From Bacteroidales bacterium (GTDB lineage: Bacteria; Bacteroidota; Bacteroidia; Bacteroidales; UBA10428): a stretch of DNA of 63,171 nt. Location: contig JAFGVA010000128.1 in NCBI GenBank assembly GCA_016938235.1, positions 1 to 63,171 on the forward strand, in the 5' to 3' direction. How positions within the stretch are numbered: the first letter of the stretch is position 1; each line of letters begins with the position of its first letter. Shown one piece after another: positions 17,540-27,260 of the stretch. Under the pieces are notes generated by a model. It did not search any database and was not told the origin of the DNA. It saw only the letters and a program-made list of their open reading frames with translations. The position numbers were made by a program, and so were the translations under genes.

Positions 17540-18016
17540 TTAGTTCTCCTCAATCTGATTCTCCTTACTCTTACCATAACTTCTAAAGTGAAATATTCTG
17601 TTCTTTTTTCTAAAAGATGAGGGAACGAAGGTAAAATTTTTCAGACCGAATTTTCTGGCTAATATTTCAAGACCTATCAATGATAAACCACCCCCGGGCA
17701 ATAACGATATGGAGGCAAAAAACGAAAACCGTCCCACATCCATCAATTGCTCCAGTGCTGCTTTTATTTCTTCTTTGCTGGGTGGAGTTTTTCGTTGTTG
17801 AAGGTCAAGTTTGCTTTCAAGCAGTTTAAAAAATGACTGTGCCATGTCCCGAGTTTCTTCTGCTTCCTTACCCATACCCTTCATTGTCTTAAGCAGTATT
17901 CTTTTAGTTCGGCGAGCAAATCTTCGTCCAAACCTCCACCGTTTAAAAAAACTTTCCTTTTTTTTACCGACAGAATAATACCTGTTCGATAAATAGTCCT
18001 GGTCCATCTCCTTCAT
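17540..18016 (-). CDS. LETM1-like domain protein
   Basis: 158 residues, highly basic at the N-terminus ('FFKRWRFGRRFARRTKRILLK'). A helical middle part is followed by 'SFFASISLLPGGGLSLIGLEI' and 'VPSSFRKKN', which resembles the membrane-proximal motif of LETM1 proteins ('PFxLPxxLPSxF'). Function in bacteria is unknown. The one hydrophobic stretch (about residues 95-118) may be membrane-associated. It is convergent with the 7TM-DISM gene (18-base gap). The family assignment is by motif only. Confidence 0.6.
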   Translation of the reverse strand: MKEMDQDYLSNRYYSVGKKKESFFKRWRFGRRFARRTKRILLKTMKGMGKEAEETRDMAQSFFKLLESKLDLQQRKTPPSKEEIKAALEQLMDVGRFSFFASISLLPGGGLSLIGLEILARKFGLKNFTFVPSSFRKKNRIFHFRSYGKSKENQIEEN

Positions 18017-18411
18017 GCCTATACTCTATTTCTTCTAACAATTGCCAAAGATACAAAGCAAAAAAACTATCAGATAAAATTATTCAAATGAATTATAATG
18101 CTGAACAGTAAAAATATCCGGATAATGAATTTCTATTTTCAATCGATTGATTTTGAAAAAACTACAAGATTATATGCTGTTTCATTGCATCCTGCTTTTG
18201 TTTCATGTTTTTAATAATAAAGTAGTTATATAATACTCTTTATCTCCGATATTGTAAAATAGCACATTGCAAAATCCGAAACACTCAAAAGAAATTTCAA
18301 CAAATAATTTCAAACAAATGCAATCGAATGCAAATATTTTTTGTAAACTTGGATTTTAAAAATCCTGCAACCATTATTATCAATCAAATATTATAATACT
18401 ATATCAAGTTA
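18017..18411. other. 395-base intergenic region upstream of the LacI gene
   Basis: AT-rich region between two divergent genes. No open frame of note. It contains one operator-like dyad (18319-18332) and runs such as 'TATTTTTTG' that resemble -7 boxes for the LacI gene. Nothing else recognisable was seen. Confidence 0.5.
18319..18332. promoter_or_regulatory. Putative LacI-type operator (TGCAATCGAATGCA)
   Basis: A near-palindrome with a central CG, the hallmark of LacI/GalR operators, matching its reverse complement at 12 of 14 positions and lying 80 bases before the LacI gene at 18412. Autoregulation is the natural reading. No clear second copy was found before the symporter gene. Confidence 0.4.
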
Positions 18412-19434
18412 ATGAAATCGAACAAGGAAGTTACTATCTATGATATTGCAGCCACTTTAGGTATCTCAGCTTCCACTGTTAGCAGGGCATTAAGCGATCA
18501 TCCTTCGATCAAAAAAGAAACCAAAAAGAAAATACGAGCACAGGCCAAACAAATGGGATATCAGCAAAATGCATTTGCCAGTAACCTGCGCCGCAAACGA
18601 TCAAATACAATTGGCGTTATTGTTCCCCGGCTCGATAGTTATTTTATGGCTAGTGTTATTGCCGGAATCGAAACCGAAGCCAACAAAGAAGGCTACAATT
18701 TAATTATCAGCCAGAGCCAGGAATCATTGAAAAAAGAAGAAGCCAACATATCTACCATGTACAACAGCCGTGTTGATGGCTTATTGGTATCTGTTTCTGA
18801 TGAAACTGAAAATCTGAATCATCTTAACCTGTTTCTAGACAAAAATATACCCGTAGTTCTTTTCGACAGGGTAAATACACACCCAAAATGTACCTGCATA
18901 GTTATCGACAATTATAAAGCAGCATATGAAGCAACCCAGCATTTAATTGAACAGGGGTGCAAAAAAATTCTTTATTTTACAAGAAGCCTGAATACCAACG
19001 TTTACCAAGACAGGCATAATGGTTACAAACAAGCTTTAATTGATAATAAACTGATATATAATGCTGAATTTGTATCTGCCGGCAAACTTGATAACAGCAG
19101 ATTAGAAATAGTGATTGATAAAATTGTAAAAAAAGAAATTACTCCCGATGCTATTTTTGCCGCTAATGACCATTCTGCTGTTGTTTTTATTTGTAAACTG
19201 AAAGAAGCGGGCATTAGAGTACCACACGACATTGCCGTAGTTGGATTTAATAACAATCCCATCTCGAAAGTTGTAGATCCAAACCTTACCACTGTGCATT
19301 ATCCGGGAGAAGAAATGGGCTCAATGGCGGCAAGTACACTAATTGAACAAATTACTAAGAAAAAAAATACCTCTCTTGATTCGCTTGTTTTATACCATGA
19401 ACTAATAATAAGGAATTCATCGTTAAAAAAATAG
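18412..19434 (+). CDS. LacI family transcriptional regulator
   Basis: 340 residues: a LacI helix-turn-helix at residues 6-50 ('VTIYDIAATLGISASTVSRA') with hinge ('RSNTIGVIVPRLDSYF') and a periplasmic-binding-like sensor domain to the end ('SVIAGIETEANKEGY', 'PDAIFAANDHSAV', 'DIAVVGFNNNP'). The ligand is likely a xylan-derived sugar or sugar acid, inferred from the downstream symporter, GH10 and GH115 genes. Regulation of polysaccharide loci by LacI proteins is less usual in Bacteroidota than by hybrid two-component or SusR-type systems. Confidence 0.94.
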   Translation: MKSNKEVTIYDIAATLGISASTVSRALSDHPSIKKETKKKIRAQAKQMGYQQNAFASNLRRKRSNTIGVIVPRLDSYFMASVIAGIETEANKEGYNLIISQSQESLKKEEANISTMYNSRVDGLLVSVSDETENLNHLNLFLDKNIPVVLFDRVNTHPKCTCIVIDNYKAAYEATQHLIEQGCKKILYFTRSLNTNVYQDRHNGYKQALIDNKLIYNAEFVSAGKLDNSRLEIVIDKIVKKEITPDAIFAANDHSAVVFICKLKEAGIRVPHDIAVVGFNNNPISKVVDPNLTTVHYPGEEMGSMAASTLIEQITKKKNTSLDSLVLYHELIIRNSSLKK

Positions 19435-19569
19435 TTTTCTGTAATGTCGCAAAATAGAATCCTGATGTATCTATTAAATTAATATCTAACAACCAAGTCA
19501 AAGGCATTTTGCATTTTTACAGCAATATTGTAATAACTAAAAAAACAGAATAATATTAATAACAACAAA

Positions 19570-21033
19570 ATGGAAAACAGAATCCAAAAAATTTCTCTAC
19601 TAGAAAAGGTAGGTTACAGTTTAGGAGACCTTGCTGCTAATCTTGTCTTTCAAACATTAACCACATATCTGGCCTATTTCTATATCCACATTTATAAACT
19701 TGAAACAGACCATGCTTCTGTTATAATGCTTGTTGTAGGTCTTGTTGCAGCTTTTGCCTTTAATCCAATTATTGGAGCTGTTGCTGATAGGACCAACTCA
19801 AGGTGGGGAAAATTCAGACCCTGGATTTTATATACCTCAATACCCTTAGGTGTTATGGCTTTGCTTGCATTCTCAACACCAGACTTTGCCTATAAAGGTA
19901 AAGTTATCTACGCTGCTGTAACATACACATTATTATTATTACTCTATGCTGCAAATAACCTTCCTTATTCTGCTTTAAGTGGAGTATTAACCGGCGATAT
20001 GAAGGAACGTAACAGTATTTCTTCAATTCGGTTTGTGGCTGTAATGGGTGCCCAGTTCTTTGTACAGGTTTTTATGTTACCAATAATATTACATGTTGGA
20101 GATGGAGATAAAGCTGCCGGTATGGAATCTGTAATGACATGGCTGGCTATTATTGGTACAGTTTTATTAATCATTACATTTTTATCTACTCGTGAACGGG
20201 TTAAACCTCCAATAGAACAAAAAACTCCATTGAAGGACGACTTATCTGACCTGGTTAAAAACAAACCTTGGATTATCTTATTATCAGTAACTATTTTGAT
20301 TTTTACAACACTATCTATAAAAGGTGGTTCATATATTTTCTATTTTGAGCAATATGTTGATGAAGGAGTTCTAGCAAAATTTATAAGCCCGCTAACAAAT
20401 ATTCTTCCAGAAAATGTACTTGGATGGTTTGGCTCAGATGCCAGATCAACAGGATTTGGATTATTCAATGGTGGTGGTATTATTTTTATGATTGTGGGTA
20501 TTGGAATCTCTAAGAGACTAGCTGATAAATACGGGAAAAGAGATGTTTACAAGTGGGGGCTATTCATATCAACCATTTTTGTTTTAGCTTTTGTATTCTT
20601 CCCGGCACAAAGCGTTTCACTCATGTTTATCTCTCAAATATTACATGGATTCTTCTATGGAATAACCATACCGGTATTATGGGCCATGGTCGCTGATGTT
20701 GCTGACTATTCCGAATGGAAAAACGGCCGTAGGGCAACAGCTATAGTATTCTCAGCCATGATGGTGGGTCTGAAATCAGGACTTTCAATTGGCCAGGCTT
20801 TAGTTGCATGGATACTTGGTCTTTACGGATATGTCAACGAATCTGACCTTCCTGATGGACAAGCTTTAATTCAACCGGAATCAGTCGCACAAGGATCCAA
20901 AATGCTTATCAGTGTTTATGCGGCAATCCCATTCTTAATTGCCTTTGTACTGCTTTTCTTCTACGAAATAAACAAAGCAAAAGAAGTGCAAATTGAGACT
21001 GAACTAGCTGAACGCTCTAAAAATTCAAAATAA
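19570..21033 (+). CDS. GPH-family glycoside-pentoside-hexuronide:cation symporter
   Basis: 487 residues with 12 predicted membrane helices and the GPH marks: 'EKVGYSLGDLAANL' at the start, 'NPIIGAVADRTNSRWGKFRPWI' after helix 2, and 'ADVADYSEWKNGRRATAIVFS' in the second half. Members carry xylosides, glucuronides or similar sugars into the cytoplasm with H+ or Na+. With GH10 and GH115 genes downstream, import of xylo-oligosaccharides or (methyl)glucuronic acid is expected. An insertion of about 60 residues between helices 7 and 8 ('YVDEGVLAKFISPLTNILPE') is found in many Bacteroidota members. Confidence 0.92.
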   Translation: MENRIQKISLLEKVGYSLGDLAANLVFQTLTTYLAYFYIHIYKLETDHASVIMLVVGLVAAFAFNPIIGAVADRTNSRWGKFRPWILYTSIPLGVMALLAFSTPDFAYKGKVIYAAVTYTLLLLLYAANNLPYSALSGVLTGDMKERNSISSIRFVAVMGAQFFVQVFMLPIILHVGDGDKAAGMESVMTWLAIIGTVLLIITFLSTRERVKPPIEQKTPLKDDLSDLVKNKPWIILLSVTILIFTTLSIKGGSYIFYFEQYVDEGVLAKFISPLTNILPENVLGWFGSDARSTGFGLFNGGGIIFMIVGIGISKRLADKYGKRDVYKWGLFISTIFVLAFVFFPAQSVSLMFISQILHGFFYGITIPVLWAMVADVADYSEWKNGRRATAIVFSAMMVGLKSGLSIGQALVAWILGLYGYVNESDLPDGQALIQPESVAQGSKMLISVYAAIPFLIAFVLLFFYEINKAKEVQIETELAERSKNSK

Positions 21034-21048
21034 GAAATTTAATTCCTG

Positions 21049-21083
21049 AAAAAGCTCACTATTTTGAATATAGTGAGCTTTTT
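21049..21083 (+). terminator. Rho-independent terminator after the symporter gene
   Basis: A perfect 14-bp stem AAAAAGCTCACTAT / ATAGTGAGCTTTTT with a 7-base loop, the T run being part of the right arm. Being A/T-flanked on both sides it could act in both directions. It separates the symporter gene from the GH10 gene, which then needs its own start or read-through. Confidence 0.75.
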
Positions 21084-21108
21084 GTTGTTATATATTTAAT
21101 ACTTTATT

Positions 21109-22248
21109 ATGAAATTAAAGACTGTTAACTTTATTGGATTTGTGATTTTGGGGACTGTAATATTATCTTGTTCGCCAAAAACTGAAGAGCCTGAGACAAT
21201 CAAAGACGCCTACGCCGAATTTTTTGACATTGGTACTGTACTTAATGCCTGGCAAATATTGGGCAATGATTCTGCTGCAGTGAATGTTGCAATTAAAAAC
21301 TTTAACACAGTTACAGCAGAGAATGCTATGAAATGGGAAAAAATTCATCCGGAACCAGGCGTATTTAATTTTGAGGTTGCTGATAAAATTGTTGAAATTG
21401 CTGAGCAAAACAACATGAAAGTCATAGGCCATGTTTTATTGTGGCACTCCCAAACGCCAAAATGGGTATTTTTTGGTGAGGATGGAGAACTTACTTCCCG
21501 CGATACATTGCTTGCCAGGTTAAAAAATCATATCGAAGTTGTTCTAGGACACTATAAAGGAAAAATACATGGTTGGGATGTTGTAAATGAAGCTTTTAAC
21601 GATGATGGCACACAACGAAATACTTTATGGAAGAAAATAATTGGCGACGACTATATCCAAAAAGCTTTTGAATTTGCAGCTGAAGCCGATCCAAATACCG
21701 AACTATATTACAACGATTTTAATATGTACAAACCCCAAAAAGTTGATTCTGTAATCAAAATGGTTAACGACCTACGGGAAAAAGGTGTTAAAATTGATGG
21801 TATTGGTATGCAAGGCCACTATGGACTTAAAGATAACCCACTGCTTAATGAATTTGAAGCAAGTGTAAAAGCTTATAGTGAACTTGGCGTAAAAGTTATG
21901 ATAACCGAAATGGATATCACTTTGTTGCCTTTCCCCTCTCCCGGAAATGGTGCCGATGTAGGAATGAGATTTGAATTGGAGGAAGGATTGGATCCGTATA
22001 AAGAAGGCTTGCCAGATTCTGTGAAAGTTGAATTGGCCGGCAGGTATTCCGATTTGTTCAGGGTTTTACTTAAATATTCCAACTCTGTGAGCCGGGTAAC
22101 TATCTGGGGCGTTAATGATTTATACAGCTGGAGAAATAACTGGCCAATTAGAGGCCGTTCAGATTATCCACTACTTTTTGACAGGCAAAATCAGCCAAAA
22201 CTGGTTGTTGACTCATTAATAACATTAGCAAACCAGTATAAAAATTAA
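21109..22248 (+). CDS. GH10 endo-1,4-beta-xylanase lipoprotein
   Basis: 379 residues with a lipoprotein signal ending 'VILSC' (Cys21). GH10 signatures are complete: 'NFNTVTAENAMKWEKIHP' near residue 65-82, 'HVLLWHSQTPKW' (108-119), acid/base Glu161 in 'WDVVNEAF', and nucleophile Glu267 in 'VMITEMDIT'. It cleaves internal beta-1,4 bonds in xylan from an outer-membrane position, giving substituted xylo-oligosaccharides for the GH115 enzyme encoded next. The domain fills the chain; no carbohydrate-binding module is seen. Confidence 0.96.
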   Translation: MKLKTVNFIGFVILGTVILSCSPKTEEPETIKDAYAEFFDIGTVLNAWQILGNDSAAVNVAIKNFNTVTAENAMKWEKIHPEPGVFNFEVADKIVEIAEQNNMKVIGHVLLWHSQTPKWVFFGEDGELTSRDTLLARLKNHIEVVLGHYKGKIHGWDVVNEAFNDDGTQRNTLWKKIIGDDYIQKAFEFAAEADPNTELYYNDFNMYKPQKVDSVIKMVNDLREKGVKIDGIGMQGHYGLKDNPLLNEFEASVKAYSELGVKVMITEMDITLLPFPSPGNGADVGMRFELEEGLDPYKEGLPDSVKVELAGRYSDLFRVLLKYSNSVSRVTIWGVNDLYSWRNNWPIRGRSDYPLLFDRQNQPKLVVDSLITLANQYKN

Positions 22249-22292
22249 AAAGGGCATTTGGTTAAGCAATAACTTACAATTTAGTTTTAATC

Positions 22293-22331
22293 CCTTCAGA
22301 ACAGGAATCGGATACATTCCTGTTTTGAAGG
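22293..22331 (+). other. Long intergenic stem-loop between GH10 and GH115 genes
   Basis: A 16-bp stem CCTTCAGAACAGGAAT / ATTCCTGTTTTGAAGG (one G-U pair) around a 7-base loop. No T run follows directly, so it is not a textbook terminator. It may be an mRNA processing or stabilising hairpin or a weak terminator. Confidence 0.6.
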
Positions 22332-22461
22332 TTTAGTAAACTTGTTTTTCATAGTAACTTTAAAATCAATGTATTACATGTTGTTCTGCCAATATTCCTG
22401 CCAAATAACTTGAAAGTATTCAACAATAGTCCTAACTTTATTTGCTGGCTCATAAACTTTA

Positions 22462-25365
22462 ATGAAAATGAATATAACAATTTTTAAAACCAACCAAATT
22501 CCTATTTTTCTAATTGTCTTGTTTATAAGCGGTTTCTGTTCAAACAAATTGTTTGCCGTTAACGATTTAGACTACATTAAAACTGAATCCGTTCAAGGGG
22601 GATTTCCTATATTAACAAACAAGCTAGCCAGTCCTGTTTTTGTTGCCGAAACAGAATTTGAAGGAGTAATTATAGCAGCCAAAAATCTCCAGGCCGATAT
22701 TGAAAGAGTGGGCGGAGTCAGACCCCAATTCAACCAGGGTAAAAAGCCCGAAGGCAATAATGTAATAATAATCGGTACTATACAAAACAATCCTTTAATT
22801 AACCAATTGGTTCAGGATGGAAAAATTGATATTTCTTCTCTGAAAGGTAAGTGGGAAACCTTCCTGATTACCGTTGTTGAAAATCCGGTTCGGGGAGTTG
22901 ATAAAGCCCTTGTAATAGTTGGAAGCGATAAACGGGGAGCCATTTATGGTATTTACGATGTAAGTGAAAAAATTGGCGTTTCACCCTGGAACTGGTGGGC
23001 CGATGTACCTGTTGAGCATCAGGATAACCTGTTTGTTGTACCGGGTAAATATACGCTTGATGAGCCTGCAGTAAAATACAGGGGTATATTTATTAACGAT
23101 GAAGCTCCCGCACTTACAGAGTGGGTTTTTGAAAATTTCGGTGACTTTAACCATAAATTCTATATACACGTATTTGAATTAATTCTTCGCCTGAAAGGAA
23201 ACTTCTTATGGCCTGCAATGTGGGGAAGATCATTATTTGATGACGACTCACTCAGTCCGGTATTAGCAGATAAATATGGAATAGTACTTAGTACTTCTCA
23301 TCACGAACCACTTATGCGTTCGCATATTGAATGGAGCAGGTATGGCAAAGGTCAATGGAACTATGATAAAAACCCCGAAAACCTTCAGGAATTCTGGAAA
23401 AAGGGAATTGAAAGAATGGGAGACTACGAAAGCCTTGTTACAATAGGTATGCGTGGCGATGGTGACGAAGCAATGACCGAAGGAACAGCTATCGGACTGA
23501 TGGAAAAAATTGTTGAAGATCAACGGAATATCATAGCAGAAGTAACCGGAAAACCAGCTGAAGAAACCCCCCAGGTATGGGCCTTATATAAAGAAGTTCA
23601 GGATTATTACGATAAAGGTATGCGTGTGCCCGACGATGTTACTTTATTGTTATGCGACGACAACTGGGGCAACGTAAGGGTTTTACCCGGTATTGAAGAT
23701 AACCGGGCCGGTGGTTTTGGCATGTACTACCACTTCGACTTTGTTGGTGGACCCAGAAATTATAAGTGGCTAAACGTAACTCAAATTGAACGTGTCTGGG
23801 AACAAATGCGACTTTGTTATGACTTTGGTGTTGAAGAAATATGGCTTGTAAATGTTGGGGATATTAAGCCTATGGAATTCCCGATAAGTTTCTTCCTCGA
23901 TTATGCCTGGAATCCGAATGTCTGGCCTGCTAAAAGGTTGAGCGATTATTATACGCTTTGGTCGGAACAACAATTCGGACCTGAATATGCCAAAGAAATT
24001 GGAGAGATAATATCTCTTTATACCAAGTATAATTCACGCAAAACTCCCGAAATGCTATCAGCTGAAACTTACAGCATTATTAATTATAATGAGGCCGAAA
24101 GAATAGTCTACGATTATAATAAACTGCTTGAAAAAGCACTAAATATTGGGGATAAACTACCCGAAGAGTACCATGATGCTTATTTTCAACTTGTATTGTT
24201 TCCTGTACAAGCCTGCGCCAACCTGAACGAACTTTACTTTAATGTTGCTAAAAACCGTCTGGCTGCCAGACAAAACCGGGCAAGCACAAACGATTACGCC
24301 CAAAAAGTTAAAGAGTTGTTCGATAAAGATGCTGAAATAGCTAATTATTATCACACCAGGGTAGCCAATGGAAAATGGAACCACATTGCTTCTCAGGTAC
24401 ACATAGGTTATACCTATTGGCAACAGCCCGATGAGCAGGTTATGCCTAAAGTTGAAGAAATAAAAATCAACAACGAACCCGGATTGGGTGTAGCTGTAGA
24501 AAACAGTGTGAAATGGTATCCTGAGGTAAAAGAAAATCTTTACTTACCTGAATTTGACCCCATAAACAACCAAAGCCATTTTATAGAAATATTTAACCGC
24601 GGTAAAGCTGAACTGGAATATAAAATTGAAGCGGCTGCCGATTTCATCCTGATAGATGTAAATGGCGGAAAACTGGAAAAAGAAAAAAAGATTACGCTTC
24701 GTATTGATTGGGATAAAGTTCCCAACGAAATTTCTGAATCATTCATAACAGTTTCAGCAAACAATGGAGAAAGCATTAAAATTGTTGTGCCAATAAACAA
24801 CACCAAACTAGTGGGAAAAGGTTTTATTGAAAACAACGGAGTAACAGTAATTGAAGCCTCAAACTATACCGATAAATTTATTGGTGCGGAAAGCCGCTGG
24901 GAGATTGTTCCTAATTTAGGAAGAACAGGATCAGCAGTTACTACCGTTCCTGTTACAGCATCAAGATTTCAGCTTCAGGAAAATAGTCCACGACTGGAAT
25001 ATGAGGTTACTTTATTAGATACTGGAAATGTTGAACTAATCACCCTGTTGTCGCCAACACTGAACTTTAAAAAGGCTGATGGTTTTTTGTTTGCTGTTTC
25101 TATCGATAATGAAGAACCTCAGATTGTTAATATGCATGCCAGCGATACCATTCCTGACTGGTTTTACCCCAGTTGGTGGAATAATGCTGTAAGCGATCAT
25201 ATCAGGAAATATTCAACAACACATTATATTAACAAGCCTGGAAAGCATACTTTAAAATACTGGATGATTGACTCAGGCATTGTTCTTCAACGATTTATAT
25301 TAAACAGAAATGATTCTCTTAAAGATTCTTATCTGGGACCTGAAGAATCGAAGTTTGTAGAATAA
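22462..25365 (+). CDS. GH115 xylan alpha-1,2-glucuronidase
   Basis: 967 residues with signal peptide (about 1-32). Typical GH115 blocks are present: 'GAIYGIYDVSEKIGVSPWNWWADVP' region, 'YRGIFINDEAPALTEWV', 'FELILRLKGNFLWPAMWGR', 'HHEPLMRSHIEW', 'VTIGMRGDGDEAM' and 'LLCDDNWGNVR'. These enzymes remove (4-O-methyl)glucuronic acid from internal and terminal xylose of glucuronoxylan. The C-terminal part (about 690-960) is beta-rich, matching the family's usual accessory domains. The gene follows GH10 by 213 bases that contain a stem-loop. Length is normal for the family. Confidence 0.95.
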   Translation: MKMNITIFKTNQIPIFLIVLFISGFCSNKLFAVNDLDYIKTESVQGGFPILTNKLASPVFVAETEFEGVIIAAKNLQADIERVGGVRPQFNQGKKPEGNNVIIIGTIQNNPLINQLVQDGKIDISSLKGKWETFLITVVENPVRGVDKALVIVGSDKRGAIYGIYDVSEKIGVSPWNWWADVPVEHQDNLFVVPGKYTLDEPAVKYRGIFINDEAPALTEWVFENFGDFNHKFYIHVFELILRLKGNFLWPAMWGRSLFDDDSLSPVLADKYGIVLSTSHHEPLMRSHIEWSRYGKGQWNYDKNPENLQEFWKKGIERMGDYESLVTIGMRGDGDEAMTEGTAIGLMEKIVEDQRNIIAEVTGKPAEETPQVWALYKEVQDYYDKGMRVPDDVTLLLCDDNWGNVRVLPGIEDNRAGGFGMYYHFDFVGGPRNYKWLNVTQIERVWEQMRLCYDFGVEEIWLVNVGDIKPMEFPISFFLDYAWNPNVWPAKRLSDYYTLWSEQQFGPEYAKEIGEIISLYTKYNSRKTPEMLSAETYSIINYNEAERIVYDYNKLLEKALNIGDKLPEEYHDAYFQLVLFPVQACANLNELYFNVAKNRLAARQNRASTNDYAQKVKELFDKDAEIANYYHTRVANGKWNHIASQVHIGYTYWQQPDEQVMPKVEEIKINNEPGLGVAVENSVKWYPEVKENLYLPEFDPINNQSHFIEIFNRGKAELEYKIEAAADFILIDVNGGKLEKEKKITLRIDWDKVPNEISESFITVSANNGESIKIVVPINNTKLVGKGFIENNGVTVIEASNYTDKFIGAESRWEIVPNLGRTGSAVTTVPVTASRFQLQENSPRLEYEVTLLDTGNVELITLLSPTLNFKKADGFLFAVSIDNEEPQIVNMHASDTIPDWFYPSWWNNAVSDHIRKYSTTHYINKPGKHTLKYWMIDSGIVLQRFILNRNDSLKDSYLGPEESKFVE

Positions 25366-25402
25366 TTTATATTATTACTACCTATACCTTAAGCAACTAA
25401 AC

Positions 25403-26110
25403 ATGAAGAAAGTTTTCATACTGTTGCAGCTATTCTTTTCAATAGGAATAGCTGCACAACCTGGACTCTATTTCGGGAGCCAGGTTCCACTCACTTACAC
25501 AATTGGTGCCGATTTTAAAACCAATTACAACATTGCTGTCGGTATGCATTTGGGAGGAATAGCCTACCCTTATAAAGAAGCAATTCTTGGAATTATGGAA
25601 CTCGGGGGTGCCGATGAAACCCTTACCAATACCATTGGCCATGCTTTTACATCGGGTTATAGTATGCAACCCGAATTAATGTATTATAAAAACAACTGGA
25701 AAGTTGGTTTGATCTATTCTTTTTTCTATTTACGGGCAGATGATACCCCACTCAATGTAATTGATAATTATTACGGTTTTAACCTTAGCGATTACAGGTT
25801 ATTGCGCTTTATCGATAATTTTTACTATTTGACACTCTATTCAGAACTGCATTGTGCCGGCATTAAAGCAGGCTATAATTTTAATCTTCCTTTTGAAGGC
25901 ATAGAAATTCATACTGATTTTGATTTTATGAAAATCATTGCCTCTAATAGTTATGTTTACAGAAATGAAGATGAATATCTTGATGTTTTGTCGGAGAATG
26001 TTAATGAAAAGTTAGATTACCATTATTTAAAATATGGTTATTTGCCCTCAGTAAATATTAAAATACTATATCGGTTCAACTTTTTATATAAAAACAATAC
26101 AGAAGAATAA
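25403..26110 (+). CDS. Secreted protein, probable small outer-membrane beta-barrel
   Basis: 235 residues beginning with a signal peptide ('MKKVFILLQLFFSIGIAAQ'). The body is rich in aromatic residues and alternating short strands ('YNIAVGMHLGGIAYP', 'WKVGLIYSFFYLRAD', 'HCAGIKAGYNFNLPF', 'VNIKILYRFNFLY') and ends in an aromatic strand, all suggesting an outer-membrane barrel. I recognise no named family. It lies 37 bases after the GH115 gene, so a role in passage or surface display of xylan products is possible but unproven. Confidence 0.6.
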   Translation: MKKVFILLQLFFSIGIAAQPGLYFGSQVPLTYTIGADFKTNYNIAVGMHLGGIAYPYKEAILGIMELGGADETLTNTIGHAFTSGYSMQPELMYYKNNWKVGLIYSFFYLRADDTPLNVIDNYYGFNLSDYRLLRFIDNFYYLTLYSELHCAGIKAGYNFNLPFEGIEIHTDFDFMKIIASNSYVYRNEDEYLDVLSENVNEKLDYHYLKYGYLPSVNIKILYRFNFLYKNNTEE

Positions 26111-26118
26111 AGAAGTTA

Positions 26119-27102
26119 CTATTCCGTTTTAAATATTGATGCTTTTATAGCAGTTGCAGAAATACCATTTTCTCCTTCGAAAACCTCGCTACCCCACCAG
26201 GTTAAAGTTTTCCAGTCATTATACTCAACAAGGTCGAGCCATGCATTTTCTTCATTATTACCTGTCCAAGACCACGGTAAATAACCATACCCGTATTTGT
26301 CGCCTATTTCCATTACCACTTTATGGTTGACTTTGCAACCCAGGTTATTCTGTCCATCGTTAAAATTATAACCAAACTCACCAATAATAAGAGGCAAATT
26401 CAGACTGTAAACCTGTTCTATTTTGCTCTTTACGGAGTCGGCTTCATTCCACGAACCATACATGTGAACATCTAAAAGAATATTCTTTAAAGTGTCGTAT
26501 TGTATTAATTGTTGGCCATACTCAATAAATGGATCGATATTTTGCCCCCATCCGGGTGCATCAACAACAATGGTGTTTCTGTATCCGGCTTTACGGAGAG
26601 TGTCAACAGCAGTTTTATATGCTTCAAACCATTTTTCATTTGATACACTATGGTTTCCCCATTCATTAGCAATATTTATCAACAAGAACTGCTCGTATTT
26701 ATCAAGAACATGTTTTACTTCAGGCAGAACAAAATACGCTGCCATAGCAACCAGCCTCGAAGTCGATGAATCACCTGTAGCATCGTGCAGCTCAACCATG
26801 GGTATCATTTCAAGCTCTATACACTTACTAAGAATACTATCAAGCAGGCTTATTCTTCCCTGAGTCATCCAAACCACACGAATGGTGTTGACATTTTTTT
26901 CTGCAATAGCTGGCAGAGCATCATATGCTTTTTTCGGAAACCATATATGTGGATTATTCACTCCTTTTATAATAAAAGCGTTCCCGTTTCCATCAACCAG
27001 ATTTTTCCCCTGAATTGTAAAACCTTTATAGGCCGCACTATCATTATTACATTGAGAAAAAATAAACGACAATAGGATGAAGGTAATTTTAAAACATTTC
27101 AT
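26119..27102 (-). CDS. GH5 family glycoside hydrolase lipoprotein
   Basis: 327 residues with a lipoprotein signal ending 'IFSQC' (Cys18). Catalytic pattern of clan GH-A family 5: acid/base Glu147 in 'INIANEWG' and nucleophile Glu242 in 'LIIGEFGY', with 'NTIRVVWMT' and 'HDATGD' in the expected places. The 'LDVHMYGSW' strand and short chain are like endo-beta-mannanases of GH5 (the family called CelA/ManA-like), though cellulase or xylanase activity cannot be excluded. It converges on the secreted-barrel gene of the xylan locus (8-base gap), making it a likely member of the same polysaccharide-degrading block. Confidence 0.87.
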   Translation of the reverse strand: MKCFKITFILLSFIFSQCNNDSAAYKGFTIQGKNLVDGNGNAFIIKGVNNPHIWFPKKAYDALPAIAEKNVNTIRVVWMTQGRISLLDSILSKCIELEMIPMVELHDATGDSSTSRLVAMAAYFVLPEVKHVLDKYEQFLLINIANEWGNHSVSNEKWFEAYKTAVDTLRKAGYRNTIVVDAPGWGQNIDPFIEYGQQLIQYDTLKNILLDVHMYGSWNEADSVKSKIEQVYSLNLPLIIGEFGYNFNDGQNNLGCKVNHKVVMEIGDKYGYGYLPWSWTGNNEENAWLDLVEYNDWKTLTWWGSEVFEGENGISATAIKASIFKTE

Positions 27103-27260
27103 ATCCTTTATTTTAAATATGTAACTCTCTTCCTAATATTTACAATTATATTAAATTTAATACAAGCGTGACCCGATCTGGTGAAAAAAAATAATCTTTT
27201 TTAACAAATATTTCTATAACTTGAGTATAGCAATTAAGAAACACAAAAGCCAGATCCAAT

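Noticed and set aside
26119-27102. GH5 protein as a xylanase of the same strand operon
   Set aside because: It is on the opposite strand and the motif set is nearer to mannanase-like GH5; only the neighbourhood links it to xylan.
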